DNA of 45,819 bases, taken from Microcoleus sp. FACHB-DQ6 (GTDB lineage Bacteria; Cyanobacteriota; Cyanobacteriia; Cyanobacteriales; Microcoleaceae). Below are positions 25,161 through 33,364 of this stretch, piece after piece. The stretch is taken from positions 1 to 45,819 of the forward strand of contig JACJNV010000148.1 in NCBI GenBank assembly GCA_014695175.1. Reading direction: 5' to 3'. The number at the start of each line of letters is the position of its first letter. Position 1 is the stretch's first letter. The notes under the pieces were generated by a model that worked only from the letters and a program-made list of their open reading frames with translations, was not told the origin of the DNA and ran no database searches. The translations under genes were made by a program, and so were the position numbers.

Positions 25161-26135
25161 ATGAATGGAATTTGCACGCTTGCCAACGATACAGTTTACG
25201 ACCAACTAATTGCCTTGCTCAACAGTATTGAAGTTATCTTAGGCTCAAATACTCCTGTCTGTATTTATCCTTTCGACGACCAAATAGAGCAAATCAAAGC
25301 TGAAATTGTTAACCGTCCCAACGTCTTTATTTATGAAGATAGCGCATCTATTCAGCGATGGGATAAATTCATGCAAGCAGCCGCACCAGAGCGTTTGAAC
25401 CGCAAAAAATTCCGGCTTTACGGCGCACACCGACGCTTTTGCGCTTTCGACGGCCCGTTTGAAAAGTTTATCTATATGGATGCGGATACTTTGGTGATGA
25501 ATTCCCTTGATGCTGTTTTTCAGAAGTTAGAGTCATCGGATTTTGTGGTTTATGATTTTCAATTTCGCGACCCTACTAAAGTATACAATATTCAGTCACC
25601 AAAACTCCTCGAAGTTTTTGAGCAAAATCGGATCGACTCGGAAATATTTTGTTCGGGATTTTACGCCAGCAAGCAAGGATTGTTTGAGCAAGATACTAGG
25701 GAATGGCTGTTAGCTCAACTGGAATCAGGCGAGGCGGAAATTCTCTATGAAGGTGCGGGAGAACAGCCATTGCTCAATTATATGGTGATGAAAACGGGGA
25801 TGAATAGCTATAATTTTGCTTATAGCCTCCCGGATGGCGAAAAAACTGGGTGTAGCGTCACTTCCAAACATTTTGAAGAGCAAGATAAGATTTTGTACGA
25901 CAAGGGAAACCGACTTACTTACATTCATTATATTGGTGTGCAGCCGGATTTAATTCGGAGAGTTTGTGCGGGCGAAAATATTGAGTTTCCCTATCGCGAT
26001 TTGTTCCTGCATTACCGCTATCTCCGCGAACCCTCCAAGCGTCCGATTTTTGCCCAAGCGCCAAAGTCTTATACTGAGGTTTCTGCGCCGAATTTGTTAA
26101 AAAGGGTATTGAGAAGGTTGAGGATAAATGTATGA
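25161..26135 (+). CDS. GT8-like protein, first of three tandem paralogues
   Basis: The 324-residue product begins MNGICTLANDTVYDQLIALLNSIEV split here as MNGICTLAND, TVYDQLIALL, NSIEV. It has a metal-binding-type triad DAD (107-109) in KFIYMDADTLVMNSLD, and later the phrases FCSGFYASKQG, EQPLLNYMVMKTGMNSYNFAY, YDKGNRLTYIHYIG and the C-terminal FLHYRYLREP. To my recollection this is the cyanobacterial family annotated Npun_R2821/Npun_R2822, without an assigned reaction. The DxD, the NSxxxxN-like start and the overall order suggest a GT-A fold related to GT8. It ends in a 4-base ATGA overlap with the next gene, so the two are translationally coupled. Confidence 0.82.
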   Translation: MNGICTLANDTVYDQLIALLNSIEVILGSNTPVCIYPFDDQIEQIKAEIVNRPNVFIYEDSASIQRWDKFMQAAAPERLNRKKFRLYGAHRRFCAFDGPFEKFIYMDADTLVMNSLDAVFQKLESSDFVVYDFQFRDPTKVYNIQSPKLLEVFEQNRIDSEIFCSGFYASKQGLFEQDTREWLLAQLESGEAEILYEGAGEQPLLNYMVMKTGMNSYNFAYSLPDGEKTGCSVTSKHFEEQDKILYDKGNRLTYIHYIGVQPDLIRRVCAGENIEFPYRDLFLHYRYLREPSKRPIFAQAPKSYTEVSAPNLLKRVLRRLRINV

Positions 26136-27004
26136 GTCGCGGTATTTATATTGTTGCGAATGATAAGGTGATCGAAAGTGCGATCGCCCTTTTAAACAGC
26201 ATACGTCTGTACAATTGTCAAGTACCTGTTTTTCTGATTCCCTTCGACGACAATTATCAGCAAGTCGCAGCCGCCCTCAGCAGTCTCCACGGGGTGCAAT
26301 TGTTCCCAAATCTGGAGTTTGTGGAACAGTTTACCAGAGAAATTGGCCAAACGTTCGATCGCAACTTTTTAGCCCTCCCCAACAAAATGCGAAAACTCGC
26401 CGTTTGGTTTGGCCCCCTTGACGAATTTCTGTACATCGATACCGATATCATCGTCTTTGAAGACATCGCAGCCAACTTAAACAAACTATCAGAAGTAGAC
26501 TTTTTTTGCTGCGACTACCACCACCTTAACGAAAAACTGCGAAATGTATTTTCACCACTTGTAAAAGAACAGCATATTTTCACAGACTCACAGCTTCAAG
26601 ATGTCTTTAACAGCGGTTTTTGGGCCTCCAGAAAAGGAACTATTACAGAATCGCAAATGTATGAGATTTTGCGAGAATGTTCGCAGCATCGAGAATATTT
26701 TGACTTTACTCAAAATGTCACAGACCAACCTCTACTAAATTATATCATTCTTAAACTAATTCCCAAGCGCTGCAATCTGGTTAAAGCTTCAGCAACCGAA
26801 CCCGGAAGCTGGGCGGGTTCCCAGCATTTTCAAGAAATAGATTATGTTCTTTATGACAAAGGTAAAAGATTAAAATATATTCACTGGGCTGGGATACCGA
26901 TTAAATCTGGTAGTCCTTATTGGAAACTTTGGAAACATTATCGTTATCTCAATGAGGAAAAACCAAACTTAGTGCAAAAAATATTTCGGGCTTTCAGTAG
27001 GTGA
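26132..27004 (+). CDS. GT8-like protein, second tandem paralogue
   Basis: The 290-residue product shares the start GIYIVANDKVIESAIALLNS, the acidic triad DTD (103-105) in FLYIDTDIIVFED, FNSGFWASRKG, DQPLLNYIILK, YDKGKRLKYIHWAG and KHYRYLNEE with its two neighbours. It is shorter, because the loop between the first domain and the DxD differs. The ATG overlaps the stop of the previous gene by four bases. It is probably a sugar transferase, with an acceptor different from its siblings because the middle region has diverged. Confidence 0.8.
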   Translation: MSRGIYIVANDKVIESAIALLNSIRLYNCQVPVFLIPFDDNYQQVAAALSSLHGVQLFPNLEFVEQFTREIGQTFDRNFLALPNKMRKLAVWFGPLDEFLYIDTDIIVFEDIAANLNKLSEVDFFCCDYHHLNEKLRNVFSPLVKEQHIFTDSQLQDVFNSGFWASRKGTITESQMYEILRECSQHREYFDFTQNVTDQPLLNYIILKLIPKRCNLVKASATEPGSWAGSQHFQEIDYVLYDKGKRLKYIHWAGIPIKSGSPYWKLWKHYRYLNEEKPNLVQKIFRAFSR

Positions 27005-27037
27005 GGAGAAAATCATATGTTGTATCATTATCAACAC

Positions 27038-27141
27038 GCTTTGAAGAACAGGCAAGATGCCTGTTCCACAATTCATAAATATTGTTGTGTTTGTGACATC
27101 TAACAAGCTTTGAAGAACAGGCAAGATGCCTGTTCCACAAT
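27038..27141. repeat. Two perfect 35-bp direct repeats with internal palindrome
   Basis: A 35-base unit at 27038-27072 is repeated exactly at 27107-27141, 69 bases later. Each contains the palindrome arms GAACAGGCA and TGCCTGTTC around AGA. Both are followed by CATAAAT or AATAAAT tails. They lie in the gap between the second and third paralogues. A GC-rich hairpin of a different family follows at 27160-27184. Confidence 0.75.
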
Positions 27142-27159
27142 CAATAAATTTTATTTCTT

Positions 27160-27184
27160 GTGGTGTGGGCATCTTGCCCGCCCC
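27160..27184. repeat. GC-rich hairpin, GTGGGC/GCCCGC family
   Basis: GTGGTGTGGGC and GCCCGCCCC flank ATCTT. It matches the elements at 4666-4687 and 16239-16261 and lies about 45 bases before the third paralogue. Confidence 0.5.
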
Positions 27185-27230
27185 TAAAAAGCAATATATA
27201 TGCGCTGGGTTACTTATTAACTAAAAAACT

Positions 27231-28253
27231 ATGGCTGATGGCATTTATATACTAGCAAACGATGTTGTTTTCGACCACTTAGTCGCTTTATTGAACAGTC
27301 TCGAAGTCAATGGCGCAAAAGATATTCCAGTTTGCATCATTCCCTATGATGACAGAATGAAAAAAGTACGAGTAGAAATTGCAACTCGCCATAATGTCAC
27401 CCTCTTTGAAAATACCGATTCCATCGATTTTTGGGAAGACTTTGCGAGTGTAGTTTGGACATCTCATGGCAAAGCTCAAAAAGTTTGGCAAGCTAAAGGT
27501 TGGCAACAAGTTCACTGTTTGGGGATGCACCGAAAATTTTGCTGTTTTGACGGCCCTTTTGACAAATTTGTCTATTTTGACTGCGACACTCTGTCAATGG
27601 GTTCTCTAGATTACATCTATCAAAAACTTGATGAGTTTGATTGGGTAGCCAACGATTTTCAATACAAATCAGACCTTAATTATGTATTTGATTTATCATC
27701 CCAAAAAATCGCAATATTTTTCAATCTTGACCAACTGCAATCTCATATTTTTTGTGCTGGTTGGTTTGCTTCAAAAAAAGGTATTTTAAATCGGAATAAC
27801 TCAAGCCAACTTTTAGAGAAATTAACTTCAGGCGAAGCAGAAATTTTGTCTTTGCGGGGAACTGACCAACCTTTATTTAACTATTTAGTCGCCCGTAGCG
27901 GCATCTCTTTTTATAACTTTGCTTATCATCAACCTGCACAGGTAACGGGCAATCATTGGTCTTCTCAATTTGAGGTGATAGATTATGTTCTATATGACAA
28001 AGGGCGGCGGCTGACTTACTTGCACTACATGAGTATTTCGGCTGCAAAGTTTACTCAATTGTGTGCTGGCGAAGATGTTGAGATTCCGTACCGAGAGGTA
28101 TTTCTGCACTACCGCTATTTGAATTCGCCGCAAACACGACCAAAACTCACGCCTCCAAATTTGTTGGTTCGCTTGGGGAGAAATCTCAAAAGTTGGGGAA
28201 TTCAAAAAGTTAACAATGTTCAATTTAAGTTGCGGAATTTCTGGGATAGATAG
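27231..28253 (+). CDS. GT8-like protein, third tandem paralogue
   Basis: The 340-residue product shares GIYILANDVVFDHLVALLNS, PVCIIPYDDRM, HRKFCCFDGPFDKFVYFDCDT, GAD-equivalent DCD (117-119), FCAGWFASKKG, DQPLFNYLVARS, YDKGRRLTYLHYM and FLHYRYLNSP with the gene at 25161, and is closer to it than to the middle one. An insertion of about 10 residues near position 80 (WTSHGKAQKVWQAKGW) distinguishes it. It has a normal GT8-like layout. It converges on the SDR gene with 14 bases between stop codons. The reaction is unknown. Confidence 0.82.
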   Translation: MADGIYILANDVVFDHLVALLNSLEVNGAKDIPVCIIPYDDRMKKVRVEIATRHNVTLFENTDSIDFWEDFASVVWTSHGKAQKVWQAKGWQQVHCLGMHRKFCCFDGPFDKFVYFDCDTLSMGSLDYIYQKLDEFDWVANDFQYKSDLNYVFDLSSQKIAIFFNLDQLQSHIFCAGWFASKKGILNRNNSSQLLEKLTSGEAEILSLRGTDQPLFNYLVARSGISFYNFAYHQPAQVTGNHWSSQFEVIDYVLYDKGRRLTYLHYMSISAAKFTQLCAGEDVEIPYREVFLHYRYLNSPQTRPKLTPPNLLVRLGRNLKSWGIQKVNNVQFKLRNFWDR

Positions 28254-28267
28254 CCTCTAACTGTACT

Positions 28268-29218
28268 CTAACTGTACAAAGACTGAATCCACTCCCATTC
28301 GTGCCTTAAACCTTCTTCTAAAGCAACCTGCGGCTGATAACCTAAGATTTTCTTGGCTTTAGACACATCCGCGCTAGTGTGTCGCGCGTCTCCCCTCGCA
28401 GCTTCAGTAAAATCTATCCGAATAGGTCGATCGACAATTCTCTCTATTGTATCAATAACTTCTTTCAAAACTACCCGACTTCCCCCACCAATATTAAAAA
28501 CTTCCCCCGCAGCTTCCGCAACCTCAGCCGCCGCTAAATTCGCAGCAACGCAATCGCTGATAAACGTAAAATCCCGCGTTTGCAATCCGTCCCCGAAAAT
28601 TGAAATCGCCTCATCAAACAAAATCGACTTAAAAAACTTGTGAAAAGCCATATCGGGGCGCTGTCTCGGCCCGTAAACAGTAAAATAGCGCAGGGAAGTA
28701 GTCGGAAGACCAAAATTCTGGTAATAAAGCCCGCACAAACGTTCACCGGCTAATTTTGTAATTCCGTAGGGAGAAACCGGCTGCGGACAAGCATTTTCAT
28801 TCGTGGGAAAAGATTCAGCATTGCCGTAAATTGAAGAAGAAGAAGCATAAACAAACTTTTGCAATCTTGGCGCATATTTTGCCGCTTCTAACAATACTTG
28901 AGTGCTGTTAATATTCCGTTCGGTATAGCTGCGAAAACCGTCGCCCCAGCTAGCACGAACTCCTGCTTGCGCCGCCTGATGAAATATTACCTTAACATCG
29001 GATAAAAGCGATCGCCAATTTTGAGACAAAATATCGCCTTCCACCAATTCAAAACCCGGATACTTTTCAAATCGTGCAATATTCTTGCGCTTGAGATCCG
29101 GATCGTAATAATCGTTGAACTCATCAACACCGATCACCGTCTCGCCTCGATTTAAAAGAGTTTCTACTAAGTTAGATCCAATAAATCCCGCCGCACCCGT
29201 AACAAGTAAAATACTCAT
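28268..29218 (-). CDS. NAD-dependent sugar-nucleotide epimerase (extended SDR, UDP-glucuronate epimerase-like)
   Basis: The 316-residue product has the NAD-binding TGAAGFIGS (7-15), GVDEFNDYYDPDLKRKNI (30-47), AAQAGVRASW, the catalytic SSSSIYG and Y151xxxK155 in SPYGITKLAGE, and FTVYGPRQRPDMAFHKF. The NDYYD..LK phrase and the RxSW loop are typical of 4-epimerases acting on UDP-uronic acids and their relatives. The exact substrate (UDP-GlcA, UDP-Glc or a GDP sugar) is an inference. It would provide a second nucleotide sugar for the glycosyltransferases next to it. Confidence 0.88.
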   Translation of the reverse strand: MSILLVTGAAGFIGSNLVETLLNRGETVIGVDEFNDYYDPDLKRKNIARFEKYPGFELVEGDILSQNWRSLLSDVKVIFHQAAQAGVRASWGDGFRSYTERNINSTQVLLEAAKYAPRLQKFVYASSSSIYGNAESFPTNENACPQPVSPYGITKLAGERLCGLYYQNFGLPTTSLRYFTVYGPRQRPDMAFHKFFKSILFDEAISIFGDGLQTRDFTFISDCVAANLAAAEVAEAAGEVFNIGGGSRVVLKEVIDTIERIVDRPIRIDFTEAARGDARHTSADVSKAKKILGYQPQVALEEGLRHEWEWIQSLYS

Positions 29219-29397
29219 TAGATTTTAGATTTTAGATTTTAAAATTTTTACACAAATTATTGCATAAGTTGTCTTCTTTTTCTTTCTCTTCCTCTGCGTT
29301 GTCTGCGTTCTCTGCGGTTCAAAAAGCATCAAATATGATAATCTTAGAGAACTATCAACCCCCTTCCTTCTGATAAAAAGAGGTTGATAGTTAACTT
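29219..29397. repeat. GATTTTA heptads and CTCTGCG-type repeat
   Basis: Three GATTTTA units lie at 29221-29241, followed by the T/C-rich phrase containing CTCTGCGTTGTCTGCG and TCTCTGCGG near 29290-29320, a sequence often repeated in cyanobacterial genomes. No gene is seen. Confidence 0.5.
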
Positions 29398-29772
29398 TCA
29401 TTGTTCAAAAGAATCCAGATCCAGCGCTTGGGAACCTCCGCGTTCTAACTCGATCAAAAGCTTACCTAGCTGAGTCCAAACTAGCCAGCCCGTGAGTAGC
29501 GTCAGTGGCAAAGCTAGGGCATAAGAAAGTAGTTTTGGGAAGCCAAAAATCTCCATCCCCGAAGCTAAAAATACGCAAATACCGCCCGCCATTCCCAGAA
29601 AAGGCATCTGCAATGGCAGCCCTTGCAGGTTAGCCAAAGTGCTAGTAGAACGATTTTTAGACCACAGTTGTACGGATTGTTTGAGAGTTGCTTCAAATGC
29701 TACACCGGAGGCGATACCTGCTAGCAGTCCAGCCGACATTAAAAAATAGGGAGGTTCTGGAAAATAATACAC
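29398..29772 (-). CDS. Small conserved membrane protein
   Basis: The 124-residue product has hydrophobic stretches at about 10-26, 50-73 and 81-100, giving three or four membrane helices, with a short acidic C-terminus ([15 protein letters not shown]). The N-terminus [19 protein letters not shown] has no cleavable signal. I do not recognise a family name. It has a recognisable composition and is on the same strand as the ABC1 kinase, but separated from it by 214 bases of short repeats. Confidence 0.65.
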   Translation of the reverse strand: MYYFPEPPYFLMSAGLLAGIASGVAFEATLKQSVQLWSKNRSTSTLANLQGLPLQMPFLGMAGGICVFLASGMEIFGFPKLLSYALALPLTLLTGWLVWTQLGKLLIELERGGSQALDLDSFEQ

Positions 29773-29797
29773 GAATAATTCCTTAATTTGGGTAATT

Positions 29798-29860
29798 GAG
29801 AATTGGGAATTGGGAATTGGGAATTGGGAATTGGGAATTGGGAATTGGGAATTGGGAATT
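29798..29860. repeat. Heptanucleotide tandem repeat GGGAATT, eight perfect units
   Basis: Eight exact GGGAATT units occupy 29805-29860, preceded by one GAGAATT unit. The seven-base period is characteristic of cyanobacterial short tandemly repeated sequences. It lies upstream of the membrane-protein gene and next to a TTCCTTC-rich tract (29875-29920). Confidence 0.85.
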
Positions 29861-29923
29861 GGGAAGAGTAGAATTATTTTTCTTCCTTCTTCCTTCTTCC
29901 TTCTTCCGACTTCCTTCTTCCTG

Positions 29924-29973
29924 ACATCCGTTACATCCGTTACATCCGTTACAGAATCCGTTGCCGAACTTCC
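29924..29973. repeat. ACATCCGTT nonamers and 18-bp copy of the 7008-7025 sequence
   Basis: Three ACATCCGTT units (29924-29950) are followed by ATCCGTTGCCGAACTTCC (29956-29973), the exact inverse complement of 7008-7025. Unit length and order match the copy downstream of the hybrid kinase in inverse orientation. Confidence 0.8.
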
Positions 29974-29986
29974 TTCTTCCTTCTAA

Positions 29987-31663
29987 TTAAAACCGAGTTA
30001 GCGCCGCTGCTCCTGCTGTGGAAAACTCCGTCAAAGCGCCTAGAGCAACGTTGAACAGGCGACTGGGCTGCAAATCTTCCTTGACTAAGTTCCACAGGCT
30101 GCGAACTTCTTCGGTGTGGAGCCGATCGTCCTCAATCAAAGCTAACATTAGCTGGCGTCTCAAAAACGACCCTTCCTCTGACAGCAAAAATTGCAAGCCT
30201 AGTTGTGCTGTGGGTAGCAAGTCGAAACTACGATCGGATCGGGCGATCGCGATCATGTCCTCCAACCTGTTCCACTGGAATTTGCCATCTTTGAATAATA
30301 CCTCAATCAGACGCCGCCGCAGTGCCGGAGATTCTCCGTTCAACAAACGCCGCGCTACATAAGGATACGCCACCTCGACTATCTTGAAATTGGGATTCAG
30401 CGTCAGGGCCAAACCTTCTTCTGTCACCAGAGAGCGAATAATTAAGGCAAATTTCGCCGGCACCCGGAAAGGATAATCGTACATCAACTCCGAAAACTGG
30501 TCTGTAATCGTCTTGAAGTTAAAATCTGACACCTTTTCGCCGACGATATCGCCGAGTACAGATTCCAGCGCCGGGACGATCGGCATAATATCTGTCTCTG
30601 GTGTCAAAAAGCCAAGTTTGACAAAATCCTTAGCTAACTCTAAGTAATCTTTGTTGATTAAGTGAACGACAGAATCAACCAAAGTTTCTTTAGTTGTTTC
30701 TTCCATCTGATCCATCATCCCAAAATCAATGTAAGCCATGCGGCCGTCCGCTAAGGCAAACAGATTTCCCGGATGGGGGTCAGCGTGAAAAAATCCGTGT
30801 TCCAGCAACTGTCGCAAACCGCTGCGGACTCCGACTTCAATTAAACTATCGGTATCCAAACCTGCGGCTTTAACACGTTGTATATCTGTCAGCTTGATGC
30901 CCTCAATCCATTCGAGAGTGAGAACGCAGTTTGAAGTATAGCGCCAGTAAATGCTCGGAACTTTTACTGTCGGGTCGTCGGCAAAATTTGTAGCAAATTT
31001 CTCGGCGTTCCGTCCTTCATTAAGATAATCAATTTCCTCGAACAATTTGATACCGAATTCATCCACGATCAAACAAAGGTCGTGACCGAGATTCAGCGGC
31101 AACAAGGGGCCCAACCATCCGGCGGCCCAGCGCATTAAATAAAGATCCAGGCTCAAGACTGGCAGCAAATTCGGTCGCTGAACCTTGACTGCTACTGCTT
31201 CCCCGGTGAGGAGGCGAGCTCGGTAGACTTGACCGAGACTTGCTGCAGCCACAGGTTCGGGAGAGATTTCGCTGTAGGTTTCGCTAATTTTGCGATCGAG
31301 TTCCGCTTCAATAATCTCGAAAGCGCGCACGGAGTCAAACGGCGGCAATTGATCCTGAAGTTTGATCAATTCTTCAAGAAAGTCTTTGCGGATCAAATCC
31401 GGTCTGGTAGAAAGGGCTTGGCCGACTTTAATGAAAGTGGGGCCCAAGCGAGTGAGTATTTGTCGCAGGTGGGCGGCCCGTTCCGGCTGGTGTGCTGCGG
31501 CTTCGTGCTGCCAACTGTCCCACAGCATCCCCAGAACGAAGCCTGCAAAAGACCAAATAACGGTAATTGCGCGCCAAATTGCTTTCCAAGGACGGTTGCG
31601 GTAATACTGAGCGATCGCTTGTGGATCGTAGCGTCTAGCCTGAGTGAATTGATACTGAGGCAC
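29987..31663 (-). CDS. ABC1/AarF/UbiB-family atypical protein kinase
   Basis: The 558-residue product has the family-defining KxGQ motif (K79, G81, Q82) in GPTFIKVGQALSTRPDL, the alanine-rich loop AAASLGQVYRARL (139-151), the lysine of VAVKVQRP (K160), HGFFHADPHPGNLFAL with catalytic D and N, and YIDFGMMDQ as the metal-binding loop. Two C-terminal hydrophobic stretches suggest membrane association. In bacteria and plastids the family supports quinone synthesis or lipid-antioxidant metabolism, and plants use it in plastoglobules. The physiological substrate here is unknown. The start ATG at 31663 is preceded by a GGAAA-type site. Confidence 0.93.
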   Translation of the reverse strand: MPQYQFTQARRYDPQAIAQYYRNRPWKAIWRAITVIWSFAGFVLGMLWDSWQHEAAAHQPERAAHLRQILTRLGPTFIKVGQALSTRPDLIRKDFLEELIKLQDQLPPFDSVRAFEIIEAELDRKISETYSEISPEPVAAASLGQVYRARLLTGEAVAVKVQRPNLLPVLSLDLYLMRWAAGWLGPLLPLNLGHDLCLIVDEFGIKLFEEIDYLNEGRNAEKFATNFADDPTVKVPSIYWRYTSNCVLTLEWIEGIKLTDIQRVKAAGLDTDSLIEVGVRSGLRQLLEHGFFHADPHPGNLFALADGRMAYIDFGMMDQMEETTKETLVDSVVHLINKDYLELAKDFVKLGFLTPETDIMPIVPALESVLGDIVGEKVSDFNFKTITDQFSELMYDYPFRVPAKFALIIRSLVTEEGLALTLNPNFKIVEVAYPYVARRLLNGESPALRRRLIEVLFKDGKFQWNRLEDMIAIARSDRSFDLLPTAQLGLQFLLSEEGSFLRRQLMLALIEDDRLHTEEVRSLWNLVKEDLQPSRLFNVALGALTEFSTAGAAALTRF

Positions 31664-31713
31664 TCGTTTATTTTCCTCTTATCTTATGAAAATTACAGGT
31701 TAAATTGAGAATT

Positions 31714-31755
31714 GGGCATCGGGCATCGGGCATCGGGCATCGGGCATCGGGCATC
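31714..31755. repeat. Heptanucleotide tandem repeat GGGCATC, six perfect units
   Basis: Six exact copies of GGGCATC run without interruption, with a partial GGGGATG unit after them. It lies immediately upstream of the ABC1-kinase gene. Confidence 0.85.
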
Positions 31756-31854
31756 GGGGATGGAAGTCGAAAGTTCAAATATTATTTATTCTTCGTTCTT
31801 CGTTCTTCCTTCTTCGTTCTTCCCTCTTCCCTCTTCCTTCTTCCTTCTTCATCA

Positions 31855-31975
31855 TTGACCGATCGCATTGCAAGGTTTAGGCGAGCGGAAAATGCACCCG
31901 TTCGAGGCGGATTGCTAGCCTAAATTTGTTTCTTTTCATTAAATATAGTACATAAAAGTACAAGTGATCGGTCAA
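31855..31975. repeat. Pair of 10-bp inverse arms around a 101-base core
   Basis: TTGACCGATC (31855-31864) and GATCGGTCAA (31966-31975) are perfect inverse complements. No target duplication is visible beside them. It could be the remnant of a small non-coding mobile element or chance. Confidence 0.3.
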
Positions 31976-32079
31976 AATACTTAACGGCTCTCCCTGACCG
32001 CTGCACATTCTCACAACACTGCAACCCTGCAATTCTTTTCTCCTGCTGCGTTTCGCTCGCTTATGCGATCACGCCACAG

Positions 32080-33237
32080 CTACCGGATGCGATCGGCCTT
32101 TGCCAAGCAATCTTTCAGCCCATAAATCGTCCGCTCTTGTTGATCCCTCGACAGTTCCGGAAACATCGGCAAAGACAAGACTTCGCGACAAACTTGCTCA
32201 GCCTTTGGCAACTGACCTGCTTGATAACCCAAAGATTTGTAAACAGGTTGCAGGTGCAAAGGTAACGGATAGTAAACCATCGAACCGATGCCGCATTCCT
32301 GCAACTGAGCCCGCATCCAATCTCGAAAATCGGCAGAGGGATTTTGCGCCTCTTCTGGACTTGTCAGCCGGATCGTGTATTGATTCCAAACTCCTTTTGC
32401 TTCCGGCAATTCTTTGGGGACGGCAACTCCGGGCACGCGGGAGAGAAATTCGCTGTAAAGTGCCGCTTTGTCCTGCCGCTGCGCGTTCCAACTGTCGAGA
32501 TACCGCAATTTAATGCTGAGAATCACCGCCTGCAGGGCATCTAAACGGCTGTTGTACCCGATTTCTTCGTAGAAATATCTAGAAGACTGTCCGTGTTCTT
32601 TGAGCATTCGCATCGAAGCTGCGAGGGCTGGATCGTTTGTCGTCACCGCGCCACCGTCACCGCAAGCGCCTAAATTTTTGGTCGGATAAAAACTGAAGCA
32701 GCCGACATGGCCGATGCTGCCGACTTTTCGAGACTGCCACTGGGCCCCGACAGACTGGGCGCAATCTTCAATTACGGCTAAATTGTGCCGAGTCGCAATT
32801 TCCATCAACCGAGTCATGTCTACCGGTTGGCCGAAGATGTGGACGGGCATAATTGCCTTGGTTTTGTCGGTAATTGCCGCTTCGAGGAGTTCGACATCCA
32901 GATTAAAAGTCTCGCTGTCAATATCGACAAATACTGGAGTGGCGCCGACGGCGCTAATTGTCTCAGCCGAAGCAAAAAAGGTAAAAGGAGTGGTAATCAC
33001 TTCATCGCCGGGGCCAATTTTGAGAGCTCGCAAAGCCAAAATCAGGGCATCGGTGCCGGAGTTGCAGCCAACGCACTCGGAAACGCCGATGTAGTCGGCG
33101 AACTCTCGTTCAAAACTCTTCACGGCCGGGCCGCCTACGTAGCCACCAGAGGCAAGCACTTTTTGTACCGCAGCGGTTATCTCGTCGCCAATCTGCGCGT
33201 ATTGGCGGGTTAAGTCGAGGGGGGGAACATTATTCAC
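32080..33237 (-). CDS. DegT/DnrJ/EryC1-family PLP-dependent sugar aminotransferase
   Basis: The 385-residue product has the family layout: N-terminal PPLDLTRQYAQI, GTDALILALRAL, TTPFTFFASAETI, PVHIFGQP, VIEDCAQSVGA, and the Schiff-base lysine K187 in SFYPTKNLGACGDGGA. GYNSRLDALQAVIL and YPLPLHLQPVY come after it. These enzymes transfer an amino group to a keto-sugar nucleotide, making amino sugars for polysaccharide, lipid or glycan. It lies about 3 kb from the glycan island and could supply it, but no dehydratase is adjacent. It is divergent from the FetB-like gene, with 127 bases between. Confidence 0.93.
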   Translation of the reverse strand: MNNVPPLDLTRQYAQIGDEITAAVQKVLASGGYVGGPAVKSFEREFADYIGVSECVGCNSGTDALILALRALKIGPGDEVITTPFTFFASAETISAVGATPVFVDIDSETFNLDVELLEAAITDKTKAIMPVHIFGQPVDMTRLMEIATRHNLAVIEDCAQSVGAQWQSRKVGSIGHVGCFSFYPTKNLGACGDGGAVTTNDPALAASMRMLKEHGQSSRYFYEEIGYNSRLDALQAVILSIKLRYLDSWNAQRQDKAALYSEFLSRVPGVAVPKELPEAKGVWNQYTIRLTSPEEAQNPSADFRDWMRAQLQECGIGSMVYYPLPLHLQPVYKSLGYQAGQLPKAEQVCREVLSLPMFPELSRDQQERTIYGLKDCLAKADRIR

Positions 33238-33364
33238 TCTTCACACCATAAATTTCAAGCATTATCAAAGCAAATTCTTGCAGCAAAACTGTTTCTCAGA
33301 AACCTTTATTGCAATATCTTATATTTGGACAGGCAAACAATCACATTATTGAAAGGGTGGCCCG

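Larger units (their letters stand above)
31664..32079. other. Gene-free stretch of about 416 bases
   Basis: It contains the GGGCATC tandem repeat (31714-31755), a TTCTTCC-rich tract (31787-31850) and a pair of inverse arms at 31855-31864 and 31966-31975. A frame at 31705-31923 reads through the repeats and is not a gene. Confidence 0.5.

Noticed and set aside
29805-29860. Regular repeats considered as a CRISPR array
   Set aside because: The unit is 7 bp with no spacers, so it is a tandem repeat. The 35-bp direct repeats at 27038-27141 are only two, are palindromic, and have no cas genes nearby.
31705-31923. 72-codon frame on the plus strand
   Set aside because: The N-terminal part is GGGCATC repeat translation (HRASGI units) and the middle is the pyrimidine tract.
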